NCBI GenBank assembly: GCA_026647215.1
Contig: JAPKHC010000011.1
Coordinates: 1-64,000, forward strand
Direction of reading: 5' to 3'
Source of the DNA: F1-120-MAGs118 sp013360535
Lineage (GTDB): Bacteria; Planctomycetota; UBA1135; GCA-002686595
DNA: 64,000 nt
The notes below the pieces were generated by a model. That model worked only from the letters and a program-made list of their open reading frames with translations. It was not told the origin of the DNA and made no database searches. Shown here piece by piece: positions 32,006-41,065 of the stretch. Position 1 is the first letter of the stretch; each line of letters opens with the position of its first letter. Made by a program: the position numbers and the translations under genes.

Positions 32006-34047
32006 AGAACCTGATCCGCAACTTCGCCCTCGTCCTGTCCCTCGCGTTCGTCGCGCCCTTCGTCTCGGCGGCCCCGGCCGCGGGACTGCAGCAAGATGCC
32101 GCGGCCCACGACCACGCCGCTCACGGGGCGGCGCTGCCGCGGCGCACGCAGCCGTACTCCGAGCGCGTGCTCGAGCTCGCCTCGGGCCTGCCGCTGCAGG
32201 ATGGCGGGCGCATCAAGCCGCTGTCGACCTACGCGAGCTTCATGCTGCTGCGCTTCAACGGCATGCGCACGGTCAAGCTGGCGGACGACCGCAAGCTCAA
32301 GCCGATCGAGTGGCTGCTCGACGTGCTCTTCTACCCCGAGCAGGCCGAGGAATACCCGGTCTTCGTGCTCGCCGACGTGCAGACGGCCGAGGCGATCGGC
32401 GTGCAGGTCTTCGAGAAGAAGAAGCGCGACCGCTACTCGATGAAGGAGCTGCGGCCGCACGTCGACAAGCTCTTCGAGCTGGCGACGCAGTACAGCCGCA
32501 TCGAGGACAAGAACCGCCGGCCGATCGAGCAGGCGATCTTCGACCTCGCGATCAACGTGCGCGACTACCGCTCGCTCGAGCGCCACTTCGACCACGCGCG
32601 CCACGACTTCGACACCAGCGCCACGCCCGACCTGCGCCGCATCTTCGGCGCCGACACGGCGACGGCGAGCCAGGTGACGGCCAAGGTGCCCGAGGTGATG
32701 GACCTGCGCGAGCTGCTCGCTCGCAACCCTGAGCGCGCCGAGGACCTGAAGGCGGCGACGATGCTGCTGCAGGTGGCCGCCGAGCTGATCGACGGCACCG
32801 ACGACCTCGCCCTGATCCCCTCGCTCAAGAGCGTCGAGCAGGAACCGGCGTGGCACGCGCCGATCGACCTGCTGCAGACCTCCTTCGAGGCCGGGCCGGT
32901 CGAGAAGCCCTACCTCGAGCTGCTCGCGAGCTTCGAGGACGTCGCGCGCGCGGCGGGCGATCCGGCGGCCTTCGAGGCGAAGCTGGCGACCCTGCACGAG
33001 CGCGTCGTCGCGCAGGCGAGCGCCCGCGGCGAGTACGAGAAGGTTCCGCTCGAGATCAGCTACTACAAGGCGAACCTGATCCAGAACTCGCTCGTGCTCT
33101 TCATCCTCGGCTTCCTGCTGGTCGCCGGGCTGTGGCTCTTCCCGCGCGTGAAGGCGCTGTACTGGGGCGCGAACCTCGCGGTGTTCATCGCGATGGCGCT
33201 GCTCACGGGCGCGATCGTGGTGCGCTGCCTGATCCGCGAGCGTCCGCCGGTCAGCACGCTGTACGAGACGATCCTGTTCGTCACCGCGACGGGTGCGTTG
33301 TTCGCGCTGGTCGCGGAGTGGATCGGTCGCCACCGCCTGGCGCTCTCCAGCGCGGCGATCCTCGGCGTGATCGGCCTGTTCATCGCGAACGGCTACGAGA
33401 CGCTCGACAAGAAGGACACGATGCCGCAGCTCGTGGCCGTGCTCGACACGAACTTCTGGCTGGCGACGCACGTGACCGCGATCACGATCGGCTACTCGGC
33501 CGGCATCCTCGCCGCGCTGGTGTCGAGCGTGTACCTCGTCGCGCGTGTCCTCGGCATCAAGCGCCAGGACAAGGAGTTCTCGAAGAACCTGACGCGCATG
33601 ACCTACGGGACGCTGGCCTTCGGCCTGATCTTCTCGGTGGTCGGCACGATCCTCGGCGGCATCTGGGCCAACGAGAGCTGGGGCCGCTTCTGGGGCTGGG
33701 ACCCCAAGGAGAACGGCGCACTGCTGATCTGCCTCGCGCAGATCCTGATGCTGCACCTGCGCATGGGCGGCTACGTGCGCGAGTTCGGGCTGCACATGCT
33801 GAGCGCCTTCGGCGGCACGGTGGTCGCGTTCTCGTGGTTCGGCGTCAACCTGCTCGGCGTCGGCCTGCACAGCTACGGCTTCACGAGCGGCATCAGCAAC
33901 GCCCTGTGGACCTACTACTACATCCAGTGGGGCCTGATGACCGTCGCGCTGGTGCACTACGTGATCGTGCGCTCGCGCGAGGCCGCGGTGCGCGAGGCAC
34001 TCGCAGCCGCCGGCAAGACTCCCGGCGCGAGCCAACAGGGAACATGA
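32002..34047 (+). CDS. ccsA: CcsA/ResC-type cytochrome c assembly protein with periplasmic N-terminal domain (681 aa)
   Basis: This is the heme-handling core of system II cytochrome c synthesis. The tryptophan-rich WWD motif is visible as WGRFWGWDPKENGALL, with flanking histidine-bearing membrane helices (WLATHVTAITIGYS; LHSYGF). About eight transmembrane segments occupy the C-terminal half (from about residue 360). The N-terminal half is a signal peptide (MKNLIRNFALVLSLAFVAPFVSA) and a roughly 330-residue soluble domain (GLPLQDGGRIKPLSTYASFMLLR), as in the longer bacterial CcsA/ResC forms. It is coupled to resB by ATGA. It would serve the many heme proteins encoded downstream. Confidence 0.9.
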   Translation: MKNLIRNFALVLSLAFVAPFVSAAPAAGLQQDAAAHDHAAHGAALPRRTQPYSERVLELASGLPLQDGGRIKPLSTYASFMLLRFNGMRTVKLADDRKLKPIEWLLDVLFYPEQAEEYPVFVLADVQTAEAIGVQVFEKKKRDRYSMKELRPHVDKLFELATQYSRIEDKNRRPIEQAIFDLAINVRDYRSLERHFDHARHDFDTSATPDLRRIFGADTATASQVTAKVPEVMDLRELLARNPERAEDLKAATMLLQVAAELIDGTDDLALIPSLKSVEQEPAWHAPIDLLQTSFEAGPVEKPYLELLASFEDVARAAGDPAAFEAKLATLHERVVAQASARGEYEKVPLEISYYKANLIQNSLVLFILGFLLVAGLWLFPRVKALYWGANLAVFIAMALLTGAIVVRCLIRERPPVSTLYETILFVTATGALFALVAEWIGRHRLALSSAAILGVIGLFIANGYETLDKKDTMPQLVAVLDTNFWLATHVTAITIGYSAGILAALVSSVYLVARVLGIKRQDKEFSKNLTRMTYGTLAFGLIFSVVGTILGGIWANESWGRFWGWDPKENGALLICLAQILMLHLRMGGYVREFGLHMLSAFGGTVVAFSWFGVNLLGVGLHSYGFTSGISNALWTYYYIQWGLMTVALVHYVIVRSREAAVREALAAAGKTPGASQQGT

Positions 34048-34085
34048 GCGCGAACGACTAGCCCCCCCGATCCGACGGAGCCGCC

Positions 34086-34679
34086 ATGAAGCACCAACTG
34101 GCCAAGTCCCCCAAGCTCCGCGGAACCAGGCTGGTGCTCCTGTGTCTGACGCTTACGGCATGTGCCACGAGTCCCGCCGAAGACGCGGTGTTCGTGCACG
34201 AGAACCTCGACCTCGCGAACTACACGCGCGTCGCGGTGCTCCCGCTGGAGAACCTGACCGGCGATCGCTTCGCGGGCGAGCGCGTGCGCGAGCTGCTCTC
34301 GGTCGAGCTCGCGGCGCAGGGGCCGTTCGACGTCGTCGAACCCGGTGAGGTCAACCGCGTGCTGCGCCAGCAAGGGCTCGGCGACGCGGCGGCGATCGGT
34401 CCCGAGCAGACGGCGGCGCTCGGTGCCGCGCTCAAGGCGCAGGCCTTGTTCGTCGGAACGGTGATGGACTTCGAGGAGCGACGCACGGGCTCGATCAGCC
34501 TGCCCGAGGTCGCGCTCTCGCTGCGCATGCTGGATGCCGAGACGGGCATCCAGGTCTGGGCGGTTACGGGCGCACGCTCGTCCGCGAAGTGGTCGACGCG
34601 CCTGTTCGGCGTCGGCGAGGAGACCCAGACGGACGCGGTGCTCCGCGTCGTGCGAAAGGCATTGCGCACTCTCGAGTGA
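34086..34679 (+). CDS. CsgG/LpoB-like lipoprotein (197 aa)
   Basis: This is an exported lipoprotein with lipobox LTAC at about residues 22-25. The mature part is one copy of a TolB-N/CsgG/LpoB-like alpha/beta domain. The opening strand is YTRVAVLPLENLTGD, followed by ELLSVELAAQGPFDVVEPGEVNRVL, a helix, QALFVGTVMDFEE, then LSLRMLDAETGIQVWAV and the end FGVGEETQTDAVLRVVRKAL. Relatives act in outer-membrane assembly or secretion. It lies next to a gene with two further copies of the same domain, so the two products probably interact. Confidence 0.7.
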   Translation: MKHQLAKSPKLRGTRLVLLCLTLTACATSPAEDAVFVHENLDLANYTRVAVLPLENLTGDRFAGERVRELLSVELAAQGPFDVVEPGEVNRVLRQQGLGDAAAIGPEQTAALGAALKAQALFVGTVMDFEERRTGSISLPEVALSLRMLDAETGIQVWAVTGARSSAKWSTRLFGVGEETQTDAVLRVVRKALRTLE

Positions 34680-34686
34680 GCCTGCG

Positions 34687-35793
34687 ATGGATGCCCGGAC
34701 GATCTGCGCACTGCTGCTCATCTCGAGCGGCGCGGGCCGCGCCCCAGACACGGCGCGTCCCGACACCCCGCCGGAACACGGTTCCGCGCGGTATGCGCTG
34801 CTTCCGTTGCGCAACCTGAGCGACGACGCGCAGGCGCCCGAGGCGCTGTTCGCGCGGGTGCGCGGCGAGCTCGAGCGGCGCGGGGCGACGTTCGTGCCGC
34901 AGGTCGAGCTCGAGCGCGAGCTGCGCCGCACGCGCACGCGCTACACCGACTCGATCGCCGTCGCGCAGGCGCGCACGCTGGCCGAGTCGACGGGCGCCGA
35001 GTACGTGCTCGCGGGCACGCTGGTCGACTACATGCCGGGCAACGTGCCGCGTGTGACGCTCGCGCTGCGCGTGATCGACGCGCGCACGGGACAACGCGCC
35101 GGCTCGAGCTTCGTGACGCTGCGCGGCGAGGACTTCGAGGGGCTGCTCGGGCTGGGGCGCATCGAGAACGAGAGCGAGCTCTCGGAGCTCGCCGTCGAGA
35201 AGCTGCTCGCGGGCTTCGCCGCCGATGGCACCCCGCTCGTCGAGCTCGACCGGCCGCAGGCGCGCGAGCGCCGCTCTCCGCCGGACGGCGGCTGGGGCTT
35301 CTGCGCGGAGAACTTCGACCCGCGCGAGCTGACGCGCATCGCGATCCTGCCCTTGGGGAGCCGCTCGAGCGACCCCGACGCGTCAGCGGTGTTCGCCGAC
35401 ATGCTGGGCGACGCGTGGTACCACGCGAGCGGCGTCAGCGTCGTCGAGTCCGCCGAGCTGCGTTCGGCGTTGGTCTCGATGCGCGTGCGCTCGATGGAGT
35501 TCGTCGATCGCGAGCTGCTCGCGGAGGTCGGACGCGCGGTCGGCACGCGCTGGTTCGCGCTCGGCACGGTCGAGCGCTTCGGCGAGGTCACCTTCGTCGG
35601 CAACCAGCGCTTCCCCGAGGTCGAGGCCACGCTCCAGATCCTCGACGTGCAATCCGGACAGATCGTCGCCGCCGCCGGAGTGCGCCGTCGCGGTGATTTC
35701 AGCCAGAGCCTGCTCGGCCTCGGCGCCGTCTCCAATCCCCATCAGCTCGCTTGCCACGTCGCGCGGGAGCTCGTCACCGCGCTGGGAGGCTAG
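34687..35793 (+). CDS. Exported protein with two CsgG/LpoB-like domains (368 aa)
   Basis: This protein contains two tandem copies of the domain in the preceding lipoprotein. The first copy runs ARYALLPLRNLSDD ... YVLAGTLVDYMP ... LRVIDARTGQRAGSS ... LGLGRIENESELSELAVEKLL. The second runs LTRIAILPLGSRSSD ... WFALGTVERFGE ... LQILDVQSGQIVAAA ... LGLGAVSNPHQLACHVARELV. The N-terminus from ATG 34687 (MDARTICALLLISSGAGRA) is a weak signal-like stretch without a lipobox cysteine. It starts seven bases after the previous stop. The gene order places it between cytochrome maturation and the foldase/cytochrome genes, suggesting an outer-membrane assembly role. Confidence 0.68.
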   Translation: MDARTICALLLISSGAGRAPDTARPDTPPEHGSARYALLPLRNLSDDAQAPEALFARVRGELERRGATFVPQVELERELRRTRTRYTDSIAVAQARTLAESTGAEYVLAGTLVDYMPGNVPRVTLALRVIDARTGQRAGSSFVTLRGEDFEGLLGLGRIENESELSELAVEKLLAGFAADGTPLVELDRPQARERRSPPDGGWGFCAENFDPRELTRIAILPLGSRSSDPDASAVFADMLGDAWYHASGVSVVESAELRSALVSMRVRSMEFVDRELLAEVGRAVGTRWFALGTVERFGEVTFVGNQRFPEVEATLQILDVQSGQIVAAAGVRRRGDFSQSLLGLGAVSNPHQLACHVARELVTALGG

Positions 35794-35800
35794 TAACACC

Positions 35801-37612
35801 ATGAAAAACCACCTGATCCGCTCCGCGTCGCTCTCCTTGCTCGCCCTGTGCGCCACCGCGCCCGCGCACGCCCAGGAAACGCCGGCACCCGCGCAGGCCA
35901 CGGTGCCCGCGGCGCCGCAGCGTGCGCCGGAGCAGATCGTGATCGCGCGGGTCGAGGGCCGCGACCTGTCGCTCGGCCACGCGATCGAGACGTTCCTCAA
36001 CGCGCACACCGGCCACGGAGTGCTGGTGCGCGGTGATGCGGCCGTGCGCGAGCTCGCGGGGCGCCTCGTCGAGCGTGAGCTGTTCCTGATGGAAGCGGAG
36101 TCGCTCGGCCTCGCCGACAGCGAGCGCGTCAAGGACGTGCTGCGCGACTACCACACGACGCTCGCCGGTGACGAGCTGTGGAAGCGCGAGGTCAAGAGCA
36201 AGACGGCCGTCACCGACGAGGAGGTCGAGAGCTTCTACTCGAAGACGGACGTCGCGCTGCGGCTCACGCTGATCGTCGTGCCGACGCGCGAGGCGGCCGA
36301 GGCGCTGCGCGCGCGGGTGGCGGCCGGGGAGGACATGGCCGCGCTCGCCCGCAAGGAATCGATCCACGAGTCGAACACGTTCGACGGTGCGCTGCCCTAC
36401 GTGCGCCGCGGCGAGCTCGAGCGGCAGGTCGAGGACGCGGCTTTCGCGCTGCAGGCGCCCGGCGAGCTGTCCGTGGTCGTGCCCAGCGGCAGGAACTTCG
36501 CCTTCGTGCGGCTCGACGAACGTTCGGTCAACCCCGAACGGCCCGAGCGCGACAAGGCGCTCCCGCAGATCCGCGGCATCCTCGAGGAGCGCCTGGCGAA
36601 AAAGCTCGCCAAGGATTTCGAGGAACGCACGCAGCTCGAGGCCGAGGCCTGGATCGACGAGGCGAAGCTGACGCGCGAGCTCCTGCTCGACGGTCCCGAC
36701 GCGACGGTCGTGGTCGCGCGCATCACGGGCGACTCGCTGACGCTGCAGGACGTGCGCGATGCGCTCCAGATGGACGCCGTGCGCGCCGCGCCGCCCGAGG
36801 CGACCGATGGCATCGCGCTCGAGGCCGCGCGCCATTGGGTGCGCGCCGAAGCGATCAAGCTCGCGGCCCGCAAGGCCGGGCTGCTCGAGGATCCCGCGCT
36901 GCTCAAGCAGCTCGCGTCCTTCCGCCGCGACGTCCTGATGAAGGTGCTGTGCGACGAGTACGTGTGGAAGGACGTCGCGCCGACCGAGGAGGACGTGCGC
37001 GCCTACTTCGAGGAGCACAAGGACAAGGAGTTCACCGTGCCCGCCGAAGTGCGCCTCGCGTACATCGTCGTCGCCACATCCGAGGAGGCCTACTCGGTGC
37101 TCGACCGCATCGCCAACGGCGAGCTGTTCGAGGTGCTGGCGCGCGAGCTGTCGCGCGACTCGGCGTCGTCGGTGCACGGCGGCCGCATCGGCTGGATCAA
37201 GCCCGGTGAGCTGCTCCCGGAGGTCGAGAGCCGCGCCTTCGCGCTCAAGGCGGGCGCGATCGACGGCCCGATCGAGACCGGCGTGGGCTTCTTCGTCGTC
37301 AAGGCGATCGAGCGCAAGGAGCCGCGGCCCGTCAGCTACGCGGTCGCGCGCGACACGGCCGAACGTTCCGTGCTGAAGCTCCGCCAGAACGAGGCCTACT
37401 CGCGCTGGGCGACGGCCCTGCGCGACCGTGCGCAAGTCGAGCTCGACGAGCCGGGCGTGGCCGAGGCGGTCGGCTGGCTCGAGGCCGAGTTCGTGCGCCG
37501 CGAGGCGGAGCGCGCCGCGCGACCCAAGCCGACCGGCGAGGCGCCGCGCGGTCACGGCTCGACGCCGCCGATCGAAGGCGTGAAGAACAAGCCCAAGGAG
37601 CAGCGTCCGTGA
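35801..37612 (+). CDS. Periplasmic peptidyl-prolyl isomerase with two PpiC/parvulin domains (603 aa)
   Basis: This is a SurA/PpiC-like foldase. A signal peptide (MKNHLIRSASLSLLALCATAPAHAQ) leads to a chaperone-type helical region, then two parvulin domains. The first (about residues 145-245) has LTLIVVPTREAAEALRARV, a GALPYVRRGEL loop and AFALQAPGELS. The second (about 415-510) has LAYIVVATSEEAYSVLDRI, GGRIGWIKPGELLPEVESRAFAL and GFFVVKAIERKEP. Its stop overlaps the GTG start of the 26-heme cytochrome (GTGA), so the two are coupled. That suggests it helps fold the unusually long, proline- and histidine-rich cytochromes or the outer-membrane protein downstream. Confidence 0.85.
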   Translation: MKNHLIRSASLSLLALCATAPAHAQETPAPAQATVPAAPQRAPEQIVIARVEGRDLSLGHAIETFLNAHTGHGVLVRGDAAVRELAGRLVERELFLMEAESLGLADSERVKDVLRDYHTTLAGDELWKREVKSKTAVTDEEVESFYSKTDVALRLTLIVVPTREAAEALRARVAAGEDMAALARKESIHESNTFDGALPYVRRGELERQVEDAAFALQAPGELSVVVPSGRNFAFVRLDERSVNPERPERDKALPQIRGILEERLAKKLAKDFEERTQLEAEAWIDEAKLTRELLLDGPDATVVVARITGDSLTLQDVRDALQMDAVRAAPPEATDGIALEAARHWVRAEAIKLAARKAGLLEDPALLKQLASFRRDVLMKVLCDEYVWKDVAPTEEDVRAYFEEHKDKEFTVPAEVRLAYIVVATSEEAYSVLDRIANGELFEVLARELSRDSASSVHGGRIGWIKPGELLPEVESRAFALKAGAIDGPIETGVGFFVVKAIERKEPRPVSYAVARDTAERSVLKLRQNEAYSRWATALRDRAQVELDEPGVAEAVGWLEAEFVRREAERAARPKPTGEAPRGHGSTPPIEGVKNKPKEQRP

Positions 37613-39759
37613 AGTCGTTCCTCTCTCCGCGGCGCGGCTGGTTCGCCGCGCTCGCCGGTGCGCTGCTCGTCGCGACGCTCGTCGTCGCGGGCTGCGAGTC
37701 GGCCGCGACGAGTCCGCGCCAGCGCCGACCGCGAGCGAACGCGAGCGAAGCGCCCGCGAAGACGGGCAGTTCGACGACGTCGAGCTCGTCCGGCAGCGCG
37801 ACGGAGGCTCCGAAGTCCTCCGCTTCGAGCACTCCGGTCGCACGCAACGAAGCGCCGCGCGCCAAGGGCTCCGGCAAGACGTGCGTCGATTGCCACGGCG
37901 ACTTCATGAAGACGCTCGAAGGGCGTTCGGCGCACTTCGACAACTTCGCGGAGAGCTGCGAGTCGTGCCACGATCGCCACGGGCTCGTCGGCGTGCTCAA
38001 GCTCAAGCAGAGCGAGCCGCAGCTGTGCCTGTCGTGCCACAAGGATGCGGAGTCGTTCACCAAGGGCGATCACGTGCACGCCGGCGCGGGCAAGCTCGCC
38101 TGCAGCGAGTGCCACGATCCGCACGCGGGCAAGGCCGAGCACCTGCTCGTCGCCAAGGGCCCGGAGCTGTGCACGAAGTGCCACGAACGCTCGAACTACG
38201 AGGGCAAGCTCGTGCACGCGCCGGTCGCCGAGGGCTGCACGGCCTGCCACGACGCCCACAACAACGCGACCGACGGCGGCCTGCGCGCGCCGATGGCGGA
38301 GTTGTGCTCGAAGTGCCACGACCCGCGCAAGACGGAGTTCGTCGCGGCGCACGGTGACCACGATGTCGCGGCGAGCGACTGCGGCTCGTGCCACGCGGCG
38401 CACAAGAGCGAGGCCAAGGGGCTCGTGCGCGCCAACGTGCACGCGCCGTTCGCCGAGGGCGACTGTTCGGCCTGCCACGTCGATCCGGGCGACGGGAACT
38501 CCCCCGCCGGTGGTCCGGCGCTGATGGTGCCGGCGGAGAAGCTCTGCCGCGTCTGCCACTCCGACAAGTGCGACGAGTTCTCGACGCGCACGGGGCCGCA
38601 CGCGCCGGTCAAGGACGGCAAGTGCAGCGCCTGCCACCAGCCGCACGCGGCGGATCACGCCAAGCTGCTGCGGGAGGAACCGTCGGCTTCCTGCAAGGCC
38701 TGCCACGACATCGACACGGCGCTGAAGGGTCGCTCGCAGAAGGCGCACACCGCGCACCTGCCGGTGCTCGACGGCAAGTGCCTCGATTGCCACGACGTCC
38801 ACGGTGGCGAGGACGAGCGCATGCTGAAGGCGCCCGAGGGCGAGCTGTGCCTGACGTGCCACACGGGCATGGAGCAGGCGCTCGACCAGCCGGTCGTGCA
38901 CGCGCCGCTGGAGATGTGCTCGACCTGCCACGCGGGCCACGGCTCGGAAACGCCGGGTCTCTTGCGCGCGACGGCGATCGAGACCTGCCTCAAGTGCCAC
39001 CAGGATTTCCGCGAGCGCATGAAGAACGACAAGCTGCACCAGCCTGTCGCGCTCGGGCGCTGCATCGAGTGCCACGACCCGCACGCCTCGACGCAGAAGG
39101 CGTTGCTGCACGCGGAATCGTCGGCGCTGTGCCTGTCGTGCCACAAGGATGCGGCGACGCCGAAGGTCGGAGGCAGCTCGCACCCGCCGGTGGCGAAGGG
39201 CGAGTGCCTGACCTGCCACGACGCGCACTCGTCGCGGCACGACGGGCTCGTGAAGCAGGAAGCCGGAGAGCTCTGCGCGAGCTGCCACGGCATGACGAAG
39301 CAGGCCATCGACGGTGCCGCGCACCGCCACGCTCCGGCGGCGGCGGGCGCCTGCCTCGCCTGCCACTCGCCGCACGTCTCCGCGCATCCGAAGCTGCTCA
39401 ACCAGCCGGCGAAGGAGACTTGCCGCGCCTGCCATGCGGATGTGTTCGCCGAGACGCTCGCTCCCGGTCACACGGCGCACGCGCCGGTGCGCGAGGGCGA
39501 CTGCACGGCCTGCCACGAGGCGCACGCGTCGGCCAATCCCGGCCTCGCGAAGCTTCCGACGCCGCAGCTCTGCGCGAGCTGCCACGACGCCAACAAGCCG
39601 GAATTTGCGGCGAAGCACCTCGGGCAGCTCACCGCCACCTCCGACTGCACGGACTGCCACGCGCCCCACGCCTCCGAAGGCAAGGGCCTGTTCTGGCCGA
39701 CCCGTCACCCCCCGTTCTCCGAGCGCAAGTGCGAGGAATGCCATGGTGCGAACAAGTAG
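37609..39759 (+). CDS. 26-heme c-type cytochrome lipoprotein (716 aa)
   Basis: This is a giant multiheme cytochrome with 26 CxxCH motifs (the first is CVDCH, the last CEECH). It is exported with lipobox VAGC at about residues 26-29, followed by a 60-residue Ser/Thr/Pro/Ala linker that could span the wall or reach from the membrane. Modules of about 45-50 residues repeat the pattern HAPV..G.C..CHxPH...LL......LC..CH (doubled CxxCH type), with extra histidines for bis-His ligation. Start GTG 37609 overlaps the foldase gene. Length and regular repeats suggest an elongated electron wire, either periplasm-spanning or at the surface. Confidence 0.9.
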   Translation: MKSFLSPRRGWFAALAGALLVATLVVAGCESAATSPRQRRPRANASEAPAKTGSSTTSSSSGSATEAPKSSASSTPVARNEAPRAKGSGKTCVDCHGDFMKTLEGRSAHFDNFAESCESCHDRHGLVGVLKLKQSEPQLCLSCHKDAESFTKGDHVHAGAGKLACSECHDPHAGKAEHLLVAKGPELCTKCHERSNYEGKLVHAPVAEGCTACHDAHNNATDGGLRAPMAELCSKCHDPRKTEFVAAHGDHDVAASDCGSCHAAHKSEAKGLVRANVHAPFAEGDCSACHVDPGDGNSPAGGPALMVPAEKLCRVCHSDKCDEFSTRTGPHAPVKDGKCSACHQPHAADHAKLLREEPSASCKACHDIDTALKGRSQKAHTAHLPVLDGKCLDCHDVHGGEDERMLKAPEGELCLTCHTGMEQALDQPVVHAPLEMCSTCHAGHGSETPGLLRATAIETCLKCHQDFRERMKNDKLHQPVALGRCIECHDPHASTQKALLHAESSALCLSCHKDAATPKVGGSSHPPVAKGECLTCHDAHSSRHDGLVKQEAGELCASCHGMTKQAIDGAAHRHAPAAAGACLACHSPHVSAHPKLLNQPAKETCRACHADVFAETLAPGHTAHAPVREGDCTACHEAHASANPGLAKLPTPQLCASCHDANKPEFAAKHLGQLTATSDCTDCHAPHASEGKGLFWPTRHPPFSERKCEECHGANK

Positions 39760-41065
39760 TTTCGGGTGGGTCGTCGTCGCGCTCTTCGCGCTCGCGCCGG
39801 CGGCGCGTGCGGAGGGCGGGGCCGTCGCGGAACTCGTGGCCTTCGCTCAGGAGCACGGCGTCGGTGGCACGACCAAGGCCGACTGCCTGCGCTGCCACGA
39901 GACGCTGCGGCCCGTGATCCAGCGGGCCGTGCCGCACAAGCCCGTGCTCGACGGCGAGTGCGCGAGCTGCCATTCGCCGCACGCGGCGCGCTTCGACAAG
40001 CTCCTCAACAAGCGCGAGCGCGCGTTGTGCGGCACGTGCCACGAGGAGCGGATCGGAGAGTTCCTGAAGGGCAACGTGCACACGCCGATCAAGCAGGGGC
40101 AGTGCGCGGTTTGCCACGAGGTGCACGGCTCCGCCAACGCGGCGCTGCTCGTCAAGGAAGGCAACGAGCTCTGCATGGGCTGCCACGCGGAGAAGCAGGC
40201 GCAGGCCACGCTGCCGACGCAGCACGATCCGTTCACCAACGGCGCGTGCCTCGACTGCCACGCAGCGCACAACTCGCCCTTCCCCGACCAGCTCAACGCA
40301 CCCGCGAACAAGCTGTGCGTGGTGTGCCACCAGCCCGAGGATGCGGAGCTCGTCTCCGCGCACAGCGACATCCCGGTCAAGGGCACGCAGTGCACGTCCT
40401 GCCACGAGCCGCACGCCACCGCGTCGAAGGGCCTGTTGCGCGCCAACGCGCACGCGCCGTTCGCGGAAGGCAGTTGCGAGATGTGCCATGCGACCGAGAG
40501 CGAGACGCCGCAGGTCGTGCGCGCGACGGGAGCGCGGCTGTGCGCGACGTGCCATCAGGACTATCCGCGCAAGGACCACCCGCTCATCCACAAGCCGGTG
40601 GCCGACGGGCAGTGCAACGCCTGCCACGCTCCGCACGCGACCGACCGCAAGGGCCTGTTGATGCAGGACACGGCGCCGCTGTGCACGAGCTGCCACGGCG
40701 AGATCCTCGAGCGCGCCGCCAAGTCGAAGTCGGCGCACCCGACCAAGGAGGAGCACCGGGCTTGCCTGGGATGCCACTCGCCGCACTCGTCGACGGAAGC
40801 CGCGCTGCTTTCGGCCGGCGAGATCCGCACGTGCATCCAGTGCCACGAGACCGCCAAGCACGGCCACCCGCTCGGCGACGACCGGCTCGACCCGCGCACG
40901 GGCAAGGCGATCACCTGCGTGACCTGCCACGACCCGCACGGCACCGAGTTCGCGTACCAGCTGCGCGGCGACCAGTCGCGTGGCCTGTGCGTCGAGTGCC
41001 ACGACACCGACCACGACACGAAGAAGAGCAAGGGCACCGGAAAGGGCGGCGGTCGTGGCGGCTAG
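39743..41065 (+). CDS. 16-heme c-type cytochrome (440 aa)
   Basis: This is a secreted multiheme cytochrome with 16 CxxCH motifs (CLRCH to CVECH), built from the same doubled-CxxCH modules as the 26-heme neighbour (HTPIKQGQCAVCHEVHGSA, HAPFAEGSCEMCH, HKPVADGQCNACHAPHATD). A signal peptide (MVRTSSFGWVVVALFALAPAARA) follows ATG 39743, which overlaps the end of the previous gene by 17 bases. There is no lipobox, so it is probably soluble in the periplasm or extracellular. The C-terminal tail is Lys/Gly-rich (KKSKGTGKGGGRGG), which could bind a polyanion or partner. It probably exchanges electrons with the 26-heme protein. Confidence 0.9.
   Translation: MVRTSSFGWVVVALFALAPAARAEGGAVAELVAFAQEHGVGGTTKADCLRCHETLRPVIQRAVPHKPVLDGECASCHSPHAARFDKLLNKRERALCGTCHEERIGEFLKGNVHTPIKQGQCAVCHEVHGSANAALLVKEGNELCMGCHAEKQAQATLPTQHDPFTNGACLDCHAAHNSPFPDQLNAPANKLCVVCHQPEDAELVSAHSDIPVKGTQCTSCHEPHATASKGLLRANAHAPFAEGSCEMCHATESETPQVVRATGARLCATCHQDYPRKDHPLIHKPVADGQCNACHAPHATDRKGLLMQDTAPLCTSCHGEILERAAKSKSAHPTKEEHRACLGCHSPHSSTEAALLSAGEIRTCIQCHETAKHGHPLGDDRLDPRTGKAITCVTCHDPHGTEFAYQLRGDQSRGLCVECHDTDHDTKKSKGTGKGGGRGG

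Noticed and set aside
31882..34035. 717-codon open frame on the minus strand over ccsA
   Set aside because: No hydrophobic segments or motifs; the plus strand encodes a clear CcsA with WWD motif.
37900..41000. Regular short repeats TGCCACGA and similar about every 75-80 bases
   Set aside because: They encode the CxxCH heme sites; spacing is coding-driven, not a CRISPR array.
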